Positions 17,641-25,539 of a stretch of 64,000 nucleotides of DNA are shown in pieces. The number at the start of each line of letters is the position of its first letter. Positions within the stretch are counted from its first letter, which is position 1. Position numbers and translations under genes: made by a program. The notes under the pieces are model-generated. The model was not told the DNA's origin, did not search any database, and saw only the letters and a program-made list of their open reading frames with translations. Origin of the DNA: Gluconacetobacter liquefaciens (lineage in GTDB: Bacteria; Pseudomonadota; Alphaproteobacteria; Acetobacterales; Acetobacteraceae); the NCBI RefSeq assembly GCF_003350405.1, contig NZ_QQAW01000001.1, forward strand, positions 558,001 through 622,000. The letters are read 5' to 3'.

Positions 17641-19176
17641 ATGCCTGTAGAATTTCCGAAATGTCATGATGTAATCATCGTGGGCGCCGGCCCGGTCGGG
17701 CTGTTTCTCGCTGGCGAACTATGCCTCGCAGGCTGTTCGGTCCTGATGCTGGAGCAGGCACAGACCCCGGCGTCTCCCCTGAAGGACCTGCCGTTCGGGC
17801 TGCGCGGCCTTTCGGCAGCGACCATGGAAACATGCGATCGCCGCGATCTGCTCGACCCGCTCAAAAACCGCGCCGTCGATCGCGACGGCATGCTCACGGC
17901 GCACTGGATGCGACCAGGCCGCCGCGCTGCCGGTCACTTCGCCGGCATCCCGTTCTTTCAGGATCAGATCGACGGCGCGACATGGCCCTATCGTCTGCCC
18001 GGTCCCATCGGCGGCATGGCGGCCGATATGGCAGGCATCGAAACCGTGCTGGCCGATCGTGCGCTCGCCATGGGCGCCGAGATCAGGCGTGGCTGTAAAG
18101 TCGAGGATCTTTCACAGTCCGAGACGAAAGTCAGCGTGTGCACCAATGGCAGCACGTTCGAAGGTCTCTGGCTGGTCGGCTGCGACGGTGGCCGCAGCGT
18201 GGTGCGCAAGGCGGCCGGGATTGCCTTCAGCGGAACGGAGCCGGAATTGACCGGCTATTCCGCCGAAATCGCACTGGCCGATCCGGCCAGCCTCAAACCC
18301 GGCCGCCACTCCACCCCCACGGGCCTGTACACCTACGCCGCGCCGGGCCTGATCGCGATGGCCGATTTCGATGCCGGCGCATGCCACCGGACGCAGCCGA
18401 TCACCCGCGACCATATCCAGGCGGTCCTGCGCAAGGTCTCCGGCACCGATCTCGTGGTCACGGCGCTGAAGCGCGCCGCCACATGGACCGACCGCGCCTG
18501 TCAGGCGACCGACTACCGCCGGGGGCGCATCCTGCTGGCGGGCGACGCCGCCCATATCCATTCTCCGCTGGGCGGCCAGGGCCTCAATCTCGGGCTTGGC
18601 GACGCGATGAATCTCGGCTGGAAACTTGCCGCGACGATCCGCGGCCACGCGCCAGCCCATCTGCTCGACAGCTATGCTGACGAGCGGCATCCTGTTGGTG
18701 CGCGGGTTCTCGACTGGTCGCGGGCCCAGGTCGCACTCATGCGCCCGGACCGCGCGACACGCGCGCTCGAAGTCATCATCCGCGATCTGATCGAAACACG
18801 CGATGCCGCAACCTATTTTGCCGAGCGCGTATCGGGCATCGGGCTTCGTTATGATTGCGGCGGCACGCATCCGCTGGTCGGCTATAGCGCACCAGACTTC
18901 GCCCTGGCCGACGGAACAGGGCTGAACGACCATCTCCGCACCGGGCGCGGCCTGCTGCTGGATTTCGTCGCGCAACCATCGCTTCGCGCCCTTGCGGATC
19001 GCTGGGCCGGACGGGTCGATTATGTCGCGAGCGATGCAGAAGAGCGCCTGGGGCTGCACGCGGTGCTGGTACGGCCCGACGGCTATGTCGCCTGGGCCAG
19101 CGACCATGCCGCCGATGATGCAGGGGCATTTCAAGCCGCCCTGAGATGGTTTGGAAACCCTCGGGAAGAACGCTGA
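17641..19176 (+). CDS. FAD-dependent aromatic monooxygenase (PheA/TfdB family)
   Basis: A 511-residue flavoprotein hydroxylase of class A. It has the N-terminal FAD-binding GxGxxG (IVGAGPVGLFLAGE, about residues 14-27), the DG motif (GCDGGRSVVRKAAGI) and the GD motif (LLAGDAAHIHSPLGGQGLNL) that binds the FAD ribose. The C-terminal 120 residues fit the thioredoxin-like domain of phenol-hydroxylase-type enzymes. Such enzymes use NAD(P)H and O2 to hydroxylate phenols, or to inactivate antibiotics (for example rifampicin monooxygenase). Substrate unknown. A structured leader lies upstream and a terminator-like hairpin downstream. Confidence 0.87.
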   Translation: MPVEFPKCHDVIIVGAGPVGLFLAGELCLAGCSVLMLEQAQTPASPLKDLPFGLRGLSAATMETCDRRDLLDPLKNRAVDRDGMLTAHWMRPGRRAAGHFAGIPFFQDQIDGATWPYRLPGPIGGMAADMAGIETVLADRALAMGAEIRRGCKVEDLSQSETKVSVCTNGSTFEGLWLVGCDGGRSVVRKAAGIAFSGTEPELTGYSAEIALADPASLKPGRHSTPTGLYTYAAPGLIAMADFDAGACHRTQPITRDHIQAVLRKVSGTDLVVTALKRAATWTDRACQATDYRRGRILLAGDAAHIHSPLGGQGLNLGLGDAMNLGWKLAATIRGHAPAHLLDSYADERHPVGARVLDWSRAQVALMRPDRATRALEVIIRDLIETRDAATYFAERVSGIGLRYDCGGTHPLVGYSAPDFALADGTGLNDHLRTGRGLLLDFVAQPSLRALADRWAGRVDYVASDAEERLGLHAVLVRPDGYVAWASDHAADDAGAFQAALRWFGNPREER

Positions 19177-19215
19177 TCTCCCCAAGGCGAATGTGTCGGC
19201 CATCCCCGGCAGGGG

Positions 19216-19250
19216 CGTTACCCTTGACCGATAAAAGGGTAACGTCCTTT
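19216..19250 (+). terminator. Probable terminator after the monooxygenase gene
   Basis: CGTTACCCTT (19216-19225) pairs perfectly with AAGGGTAACG (19235-19244), followed by TCCTTT. A ten-base-pair stem and a short T-rich tail make a moderate intrinsic terminator about 40 bp after the stop. Confidence 0.55.
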
Positions 19251-19399
19251 ACAGAACCGATCCGTTCTCTTCCGGTCTTCATCACGATCGGCCGAACCAC
19301 CAGCAGGACCGGCAGAATGCCGGCCCCACCCACGCCATCGCGCACATATGCCGCGCAATAAAGGCTTTTTTCTTCTCTCGCGTCAGAAAATGAAGAAAC

Positions 19400-20215
19400 C
19401 TACGACACAAACGCCAGCAGGTCCGCCTTCAGCCGCGCATCATGCGTCACCACAAACCCATGCGGCGCGCCTTCGTAAACCGTCAGCGTCGCGTTCGCGA
19501 TCATCTTCGCCGCCAGCGACCCGGTGGCTTCCAGCGGCACCACCTGGTCGTCATCACCATGAATGACCAGCGTGGGCACATCGATCTTCGCCATGTCCGG
19601 ATGGAAATCCGTTTCGGAAAAGCTGGTGACGCAATCAATGGTCGCCTTGAGCGACGCCTGAAGCGCGATTTGCAAGGTCTGGTCCAGCACCCCGTCCGAA
19701 ACCGCCGCGCCGTGATTGACGCCATAGAAAACCGATGAAAAATCCTTGAGGAACTGCGCGCGGTCCGCCCGCAGCCCGGCGCGGATCCCGTCGAAGACGC
19801 TCTTCTCCGGCCCCACCGGATGGCCCGCGGTTTTCATGAATTGCGGGGTGACGGCACCCAGCAGCGCCAGCTTGCCCACCCGTTCGCTGCCATGGCGGGC
19901 GATGTAGCGGGTCACGTCGCCGCCGCCCATCGAAAACCCGACCAGCACCACGTCACGCAGGTCCAGGTGATCGATCAGTTCGGCAATGTCATCGGCCAGC
20001 CGGTCGTAATCATAACCCTGCCAGGGCTGGTCGGATCGTCCGAAGCCGCGCCGATCGAAGGCAATGGCGCGGAAGCCGTTTTCCGCCAGATGCAGCATCT
20101 GGCTGTCCCACATGTCGGCACTCAGCGGCCAGCCATGGCTGAACAGCACGGGCCGACCCGTGCCCCAGTCCTTGTAATAGAGGCTGACACCATCGGAAGT
20201 CGTAAAGCGTGTCAT
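19400..20215 (-). CDS. Alpha/beta hydrolase, non-heme chloroperoxidase-like
   Basis: A 271-residue alpha/beta hydrolase with the family oxyanion region FSHGWPLSADMWD, the nucleophile elbow GFSMGG (Ser95), an acid in the VIHGDDDQVVP region and the catalytic His in PHGFVVTH. The sequence closely follows cofactor-free haloperoxidases/esterases (arylesterase, chloroperoxidase family). ATG 20215 was chosen since it gives the family N-terminus MTRFTTSDGVSLYYKDWG; an upstream in-frame start would add 34 unlikely residues. It is the last gene of a probable three-gene operon with DoxX and the ene-reductase. Confidence 0.9.
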   Translation of the reverse strand: MTRFTTSDGVSLYYKDWGTGRPVLFSHGWPLSADMWDSQMLHLAENGFRAIAFDRRGFGRSDQPWQGYDYDRLADDIAELIDHLDLRDVVLVGFSMGGGDVTRYIARHGSERVGKLALLGAVTPQFMKTAGHPVGPEKSVFDGIRAGLRADRAQFLKDFSSVFYGVNHGAAVSDGVLDQTLQIALQASLKATIDCVTSFSETDFHPDMAKIDVPTLVIHGDDDQVVPLEATGSLAAKMIANATLTVYEGAPHGFVVTHDARLKADLLAFVS

Positions 20216-20273
20216 GGTCCTGTTCCTTGTCCGGGCCGCGTTCACGGCCACACGGGGGAGGGGGTAGGCGTTT

Positions 20274-20702
20274 TCAGAGGGCCGGCACCTTGGCCGCCCT
20301 GCCCAGCCGCAGGGCAAACCGTCCCGGCCCGGCCACGGCCAGCGCGATCAGCCCGCCGGCAATGCCGATATTCTTGTAGAAATGGATCATCATGTCGTAC
20401 CGGAGCATCCCCTCCATGGTCCAGAAATGATGGCCGATAAAACCGGTCACTACGGTGTAGGCAGCCAGCAGCAGCGCCAGCGGTTCGACGAACACCCCCA
20501 GCACCAGCGCCACCCCGATGCCCAGTTCCACACCCGTCGCGATCAATGCCGACAGGGCAGGCAGGGGCGCGCCGGTCTGCGCCATGTAGGCGACGGCGCC
20601 GGAATAATCCGACAGCTTGCCCCACCCCATGACGAGGAAGAGGGCCGAAAGGGCGATACGGGCGGCGAGCAGGGCGGCATCGCGGGTGGCGGGCGTGATC
20701 AT
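20274..20702 (-). CDS. DoxX family membrane protein
   Basis: A 142-residue protein with four hydrophobic segments and typical DoxX features: LLAARIALSALFLVMGWGKL near the start and FIGHHFWTM in the middle. DoxX-like proteins are small inner-membrane proteins linked to redox stress and quinone-related oxidoreductases. ATG 20702 has the Shine-Dalgarno AAAGGA about 8 bases upstream. It lies between the chloroperoxidase-like hydrolase (58 bp downstream) and the ene-reductase (136 bp upstream) in the same direction. Confidence 0.88.
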   Translation of the reverse strand: MITPATRDAALLAARIALSALFLVMGWGKLSDYSGAVAYMAQTGAPLPALSALIATGVELGIGVALVLGVFVEPLALLLAAYTVVTGFIGHHFWTMEGMLRYDMMIHFYKNIGIAGGLIALAVAGPGRFALRLGRAAKVPAL

Positions 20703-20838
20703 GTCAGGCAATCCTTTGGCGAGATCAGGTGAAGCGGAAAATCCGAGGTTTCCGTCTGTCGACGTTGCAATCACGTTATGAGCAACCGGAGGATGACGAA
20801 ACAGAAACAACGGAAATACATTGGTTCTATTTTTTACA

Positions 20839-21945
20839 TCAGACGCCTTGCCCGCGCGCTCCCTGGCCGTCGTGGAAGGGATAGTCCGTGTAGCCCCGCG
20901 CATCGCCGCCATAGAACGTCGCGCGGTCGTAGCGGTTGAGCGGCCAGTCATGGCGCAGGCGCTCCACCAGGTCGGGGTTGGCGATGAAACTGCGCCCGAA
21001 CGCGATCAGGTCGGCATCGCCCGAGGCCAGCAGCCGCTCCGCGCTGTCCCGCGTAAACCCGCCGGCGGCGATGATCGTGCGGCGAAACAGCGGGCGCAGG
21101 GTCGCGACATCGACCGGATCGACCTCGGCATCGGCCCCGATCCGGGGCTGGACGACATGCAGGTATCCGATGCCCATCCGGTCCAGCATCCGCGCGGCAT
21201 AGCCGAACGTGGCATGCCGGTCGCTGTCGGCCATCGACCCATAGGCCCCGCTGGGCGTCAGCCGCACGCCCACGCGCGCCGCGCCCCACACGTCGATGGC
21301 CGCCTGCGTCACCTCGCGCAGAAACCGCGCGCGGTTTTCGATCGGGCCGCCATAATCGTCCGTCCGTCGGTTCGTCCCGTCCTGAAGAAACTGGTCGGGC
21401 AGGTAGCCATTGGCCCCATGGATTTCCACACCGTCGAAGCCCGCCTTCAGCGCCCGCTCCGCCGCCGCGCCATAGGCGGCAACCAGTCCGGGGATCTCGC
21501 CGCGGTCCAGGGCGCGGGGCATGTCGTAGGGAACGGTGCCGTTCAGCGTCCAGGCCGTGCCGTCCGCCCGTATGGCGGAGGGTGCGATGGGCGCCACACC
21601 CCCCGGTTGCAGCACGCGGGCCGACTGGCGGCCCACATGCCACAACTGGAGCACCATCCGGCCACCCCGGTCATGCACCCCGTCCGTAATCAGCCGCCAG
21701 CCGGCTATCTGCGCATCGTCATAGATCCCGGCGGCGCGCTCGAAGCCATACCCGGTCAGCGCAACCGGCGAAGCTTCGGAAATCAGCAGCCCGCCCGGCG
21801 TCGCGCGCTGGGTGTAATAGGTGCGCATCAGGTCATTCGGCAGATCGCCGGCGCTGGCGCGCATGCGCGTCAGCGGCGCCATCACGATGCGATGGTCCAG
21901 CCGCGTCGGGCCCACGAATTTCGGCGAGAACAGCAGGTCGGTCAT
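20839..21945 (-). CDS. nemA: Old yellow enzyme family alkene reductase
   Basis: A 368-residue FMN enzyme with clear OYE/NemA traits: MAPLTRMRA at about residues 22-30, LQLWHVGRQSA, then the substrate-binding His/Asn pair in EIHGANGYLPDQFLQDGTN and the RTDDYGG motif. These enzymes reduce activated C=C bonds (N-ethylmaleimide, 2-cyclohexenone, nitrate esters) with NADPH. It is divergent from the LysR regulator at 22087 with a short operator-bearing spacer, a usual nemA arrangement, and probably heads an operon with DoxX and the hydrolase. Family assignment is firm; the exact symbol is less certain. Confidence 0.9.
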   Translation of the reverse strand: MTDLLFSPKFVGPTRLDHRIVMAPLTRMRASAGDLPNDLMRTYYTQRATPGGLLISEASPVALTGYGFERAAGIYDDAQIAGWRLITDGVHDRGGRMVLQLWHVGRQSARVLQPGGVAPIAPSAIRADGTAWTLNGTVPYDMPRALDRGEIPGLVAAYGAAAERALKAGFDGVEIHGANGYLPDQFLQDGTNRRTDDYGGPIENRARFLREVTQAAIDVWGAARVGVRLTPSGAYGSMADSDRHATFGYAARMLDRMGIGYLHVVQPRIGADAEVDPVDVATLRPLFRRTIIAAGGFTRDSAERLLASGDADLIAFGRSFIANPDLVERLRHDWPLNRYDRATFYGGDARGYTDYPFHDGQGARGQGV

Positions 21946-22053
21946 ATCGGGTCATCCTGTCATCGGGGGCCACCCAGAGGGGTGGCGCGGCGGGGGAGGG
22001 CCGCCGTGGAAATGAAGGATGGACAGTTCCGGATCGGATTGGCAGACAGGATA

Positions 22054-22082
22054 ATTCCATAGTCTTCATTCCAGTCTGGAAT
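22054..22082. promoter_or_regulatory. Dyad operator between nemA-like gene and LysR regulator
   Basis: A perfect dyad ATTCCA-GTC-TGGAAT lies at 22068-22082, and another ATTCCA half-site lies 14 bp upstream (22054-22059). It sits in the 141-bp divergent spacer, ending 4 bp before the LysR start codon. The position fits the LysR-type T-N11-A layout and suggests autoregulation. Confidence 0.55.
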
Positions 22083-22086
22083 AATA

Positions 22087-22995
22087 ATGGACCGTCTCCA
22101 GGCCATGGCCGCTTTCGTGCGGGTCGTCGAAACCGGCTCATTCACCGCCGCCGCGCGTCGCCTGCATCTGGGCCAGCCGGCGGTCTCCAAGGCCGTCGCG
22201 CAACTGGAGCGCCAGCTTGGCGTCCAGCTTCTGCTGCGCTCATCCCACGGCCTCGCCCCCACCGGTGCCGGCCAGCGTTATTTCGAGCGCGCCGCCCGCA
22301 TCATCGCCGAGACCGAGGAAGCCGACCGCGCGGCGCGCGACAGCACCGCCAGCCTCGACGGCCGCCTGCGCGTGGCGCTGCCCACAACCTTCGGCCGCAT
22401 CCAGATCGTGCCGAAACTGGGCGTATTCCTCGCCGCCCACCCGAGGCTGGAGGTGGATATCGAACTCGACGACCGCAGGGTGGACCTGGTGGCGGAAGGC
22501 ATCGACCTTGCCATCCGCGTCGGCCCGCTGAACGACAGCGCCGTCATCGCCAGGCGCCTCGCCCAGGGCCGCCGCTCGCTCATCGCGACCCCCCGCTACC
22601 TCGCGGCCGCCCCATTGCTGGGCACGCCGGAAGACCTCACCGCCCACCAGGCCATCCTCTACACGCGCGGCGGCAGCCTGAAGCCCACCTTCCGCCGCCC
22701 CGACGGCGCGGAAATGACGGTCCCCCTCCACGCCCGCCTGCATCTCAGCGCCGCCGAAGGTATCCGCGCCGCCGTGCTGGCCGATCTCGGCCTGACCGTC
22801 GCCGCCGATTGGATGTTCCGGCCGGAACTGGCAAGCGGCGCGGTGGTGCGGTGTCTGACGGCATGGGACCTGACGCCGCTGGACCTGTGGGCGCTCTACC
22901 CGGCCGGCCGCCTGACGAGTGCGCGTGCCCGCGCGTTCTCGGATTTCGTGCAGCACATCGTCAGCGCAGGGGCCGATGGGTCGGAGCCGGCGTAG
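22087..22995 (+). CDS. LysR-family transcriptional regulator
   Basis: A 302-residue LTTR. The N-terminal winged HTH (residues 1-60) reads MDRLQAMAAFVRVVETGSFT then AAARRLHLGQPAVSKAVAQL. The effector-binding periplasmic-binding-protein-like domain spans about residues 90-295 (LRVALPTTFGRIQIVPKL). It is divergent from the ene-reductase gene, whose expression it most likely controls in response to an electrophile or quinone; the effector is not visible from sequence. Confidence 0.92.
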   Translation: MDRLQAMAAFVRVVETGSFTAAARRLHLGQPAVSKAVAQLERQLGVQLLLRSSHGLAPTGAGQRYFERAARIIAETEEADRAARDSTASLDGRLRVALPTTFGRIQIVPKLGVFLAAHPRLEVDIELDDRRVDLVAEGIDLAIRVGPLNDSAVIARRLAQGRRSLIATPRYLAAAPLLGTPEDLTAHQAILYTRGGSLKPTFRRPDGAEMTVPLHARLHLSAAEGIRAAVLADLGLTVAADWMFRPELASGAVVRCLTAWDLTPLDLWALYPAGRLTSARARAFSDFVQHIVSAGADGSEPA

Positions 22996-23031
22996 AAAGC
23001 GACGGAAACCGCCCCGCCGCGCCTGAGCAGC

Positions 23032-23562
23032 TTATTTCACCGCCGCCAGACCAGCCTGGGCGATCTGCTCGTCATGGTCCGGCGTATCGACCGAAACGCC
23101 GATCCCGCCGACCAGTCGGTCCCTGATGAAAATGGGTTCGCCCCCCTTCATCATCACAAAGCCCTGCGCGCTGACCAGCGCCGGCCGCGCCCCGGCGATA
23201 GCGGCTTCCAGCGTCGCGGTCGGCCGCCGGAACATCACGGCGGACCGCGCCTTGCCTGGCGCGAGCGTACCGCTGGCCCGCATGAAGGCATTATCCATCC
23301 GGATCTGGACGATCACCTCGCCCGCATCATCCACAACCGCGATCACGCCGGGGGTGTGCAGGGCCTCCGCCTGCTGCACCGCCGCCGCCGCAATGCGCTG
23401 CGCCACGGCCAGCGTCAGGACCGGCCGCGTCGGCAGGTCGGGTACGGCGGCCCGCGCCGCCTGATGCGGCACCTGGCACAGCGCCACCAGCGCCAGCGCA
23501 CACGTCGCCATACGGGTGCGTGTCATCCGGGCCGGGGTCGCTCTGGTCTGTTTCATGGTCAT
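23032..23562 (-). CDS. GlcG/HbpS-family secreted protein
   Basis: A 176-residue protein with an N-terminal signal peptide (core ATCALALVALCQVPHQAARA) and a GlcG/HbpS domain (residues about 48-175): LTLAVAQRIAAAAVQQAEAL, VIAVVDDAGEVIVQIRMD and the end GGIGVSVDTPDHDEQIAQAG. HbpS relatives bind haem or small ligands and some stabilise redox enzymes, but many are uncharacterised. Two in-frame Met codons near the start make the exact N-terminus uncertain. It is alone in its direction, 107 bp upstream of the antiporter stop. Confidence 0.85.
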   Translation of the reverse strand: MTMKQTRATPARMTRTRMATCALALVALCQVPHQAARAAVPDLPTRPVLTLAVAQRIAAAAVQQAEALHTPGVIAVVDDAGEVIVQIRMDNAFMRASGTLAPGKARSAVMFRRPTATLEAAIAGARPALVSAQGFVMMKGGEPIFIRDRLVGGIGVSVDTPDHDEQIAQAGLAAVK

Positions 23563-23669
23563 CCCTGTCCTGTGAGCCGAACGGGCATGGCACGATCCGC
23601 ACGTCCCGTATCGCCTGCCACTACCGCTGAAGCGTTTTCACGACCAGCGCCGGACCCATCACGAATACC

Positions 23670-25250
23670 CTACAACCGTCCCTCCGCCGCGATCTCCTGC
23701 ATGTCCAGGTCCTGTTCCATCTCCCGCAGCACATGGTCGTGGAGCTGTCCCTGGCGATACAGGGCCAGGATTTCGGCGCGCGCCGCACGAATGGCTGCCA
23801 GCACCGCCTCGTAATGCGCGATTTCCTCCGGCCGGTGTGCGGACATGTCGTGGGCATAGTCGCGGGTCACGCGCAGGCGGTAGCGGTATTGTTCCAGCAG
23901 CCGCGGGTGGCGCTCGGTGCCATCGGGCCGGCGCGACGCCTGCTCGACGGCACGAAGCTGGGCTTCGGCCATCCGCACCCAGGCGACGTTCTCGTTGGCC
24001 TGGGTGGTCGCCGCGTCGTCGTCGGTCACGTTCAGGGCACGGACCAGCGGTTCCAGCGTAATGCCCTGCAACAGCACCGTGACCAGGATCGCGGCAAAGG
24101 CGCAGCATAGCGCCAGGTCACGGCCCGGCAGGCTCTCGGGCAGGGAAAGGGCGGCCGCCAGCGTCACCACCCCGCGCATGCCCGACCAACCCATGATGAT
24201 CGTCTCGGGCAGGGAAGGGGCAGCGAAATGGCGCGGCCACCAGCGGCGCAGCACCGCCCGTACCGCATCGGCGCCGAACAGCCACACGAAGCGCGAGACG
24301 ATCATGGTTCCCAGAATGGCGGCAATCGGGATCACCAGATGGTGCAGCAGGTCCGTCGTCCCCGCCAGCCGGTGCAGCACCCCGCGCAGCGACAGGCCGA
24401 TCAGGATGAACAGCACCGATTGCAGCAGAAAGACCATTACTTTCCAGAATGCCAGCCCGCGCACGCGCGTGCTGGCGCTGAAATCGGCATGCTGGTTCCA
24501 TCCCAGGATCAACCCGGTGGTCACGGTGGCCAGCACGCCGGAGACATGCAGCCGGTCGGCCCCGATATAGGACGCCGCCGCCAGCAGCACGGTCGCGGTA
24601 ATCACCAGGTCGCTGTCGCGCAGCCGGCGGATCAGCCACAGCCCGCCCCACCCCAGCACCGCCCCGATCGCCACCCCGCCGACCGAAACGAGGCAGAACG
24701 CCCCAACGGCCGCCATCGGGTCGAACAGCCCGGTCAGCGCCGCCGCCAGCGCGAAGCGGAACAGCACCAGCCCGGTGGCGTCGTTCAGCAGGCTCTCCCC
24801 CAGCAGCAGCGATGTCAGGCGTCCCGGCAGGCTCAGCCGCTCCATCGCGGCCTCGGCGGCCACGGCGTCGGGCGGCGAGACGATGGCCCCCAGCGTGAAG
24901 CACACCGCCCAGGGCAGCGACGGCACGGCCAGCCGGGCCGCGACACCCACGGCCAGCGTGGTGAACAGTGTCGTGCCGACCGCCAGCGCCAGAATGCCGC
25001 GCAGGTTGCGGCGAAATTCGTGCCACGCCGTGAACCACGCACTGCTCATCAACAGCGGCGGCAGGAACACGACCATGACCAGGTCGGGGTCCAGGGTCAG
25101 TTCCGGCGTCCCCGGCAGCAGGGCCAGCCCGGTGCCCCCCAGGATGAAGGCTGCCGCCGGCGGCAGCGCCAGCCGCCGCGCCAGCCGCTCCAGCGCCAGG
25201 ATCACCAGCAGCAGGAACAGGAAATATTCGTAGCGGGCGACATCGGACAT
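23670..25250 (-). CDS. CPA1-family Na+/H+ antiporter
   Basis: A 526-residue protein with about 12 spans and a cytoplasmic C-tail of some 130 residues. CPA1 features: VFLPPLLMSSAWFTAWHEF, TLGAIVSPPDAVAA, and the ion-binding GESLLNDATGLVLF in span 5. The tail is charged and helical (DYAHDMSAHRPEEIAHYEAV) as in bacterial NhaP-like exchangers that sense pH. I prefer ATG 25250 (MSDVARYEYFLFLL); ATG 25274 would add 8 residues. The gene is divergent from the PQQ dehydrogenase. Confidence 0.9.
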   Translation of the reverse strand: MSDVARYEYFLFLLLVILALERLARRLALPPAAAFILGGTGLALLPGTPELTLDPDLVMVVFLPPLLMSSAWFTAWHEFRRNLRGILALAVGTTLFTTLAVGVAARLAVPSLPWAVCFTLGAIVSPPDAVAAEAAMERLSLPGRLTSLLLGESLLNDATGLVLFRFALAAALTGLFDPMAAVGAFCLVSVGGVAIGAVLGWGGLWLIRRLRDSDLVITATVLLAAASYIGADRLHVSGVLATVTTGLILGWNQHADFSASTRVRGLAFWKVMVFLLQSVLFILIGLSLRGVLHRLAGTTDLLHHLVIPIAAILGTMIVSRFVWLFGADAVRAVLRRWWPRHFAAPSLPETIIMGWSGMRGVVTLAAALSLPESLPGRDLALCCAFAAILVTVLLQGITLEPLVRALNVTDDDAATTQANENVAWVRMAEAQLRAVEQASRRPDGTERHPRLLEQYRYRLRVTRDYAHDMSAHRPEEIAHYEAVLAAIRAARAEILALYRQGQLHDHVLREMEQDLDMQEIAAEGRL

Positions 25251-25491
25251 GGAAGGGATCCGCGAGGGGGGCATGGAGTCGGGATGCAGCTATGCATAAT
25301 TCATATATCGGCGGATTCAAAAGCACCGACCCGCTTTTCGCCGGGAGCGGATGATTGTCTCAGCTTTGCGACAGTCGCCAGGGGGCGAGACACGTTCGTG
25401 TGAGAAAGCTTACAGGATCGTAGCGATCAGAAAACCTTCCTGCCGATAAGCAGGCTCGTCGGCAATAGCCATGGGGCCGCAGCCTCACGAG

Positions 25492-25522
25492 TTGTTCCGG
25501 ATCACGGAAACTTCATTATAGA
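25492..25522 (+). promoter_or_regulatory. Candidate promoter of the PQQ dehydrogenase gene
   Basis: TTGTTC (25492-25497) and TATAGA (25517-25522) are separated by 19 bp, 17 bp before the start codon. The -10 box is good and the -35 and spacing are weak. Inferred by eye only. Confidence 0.35.
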
Positions 25523-25539
25523 ATAGGAACATACGCGAG

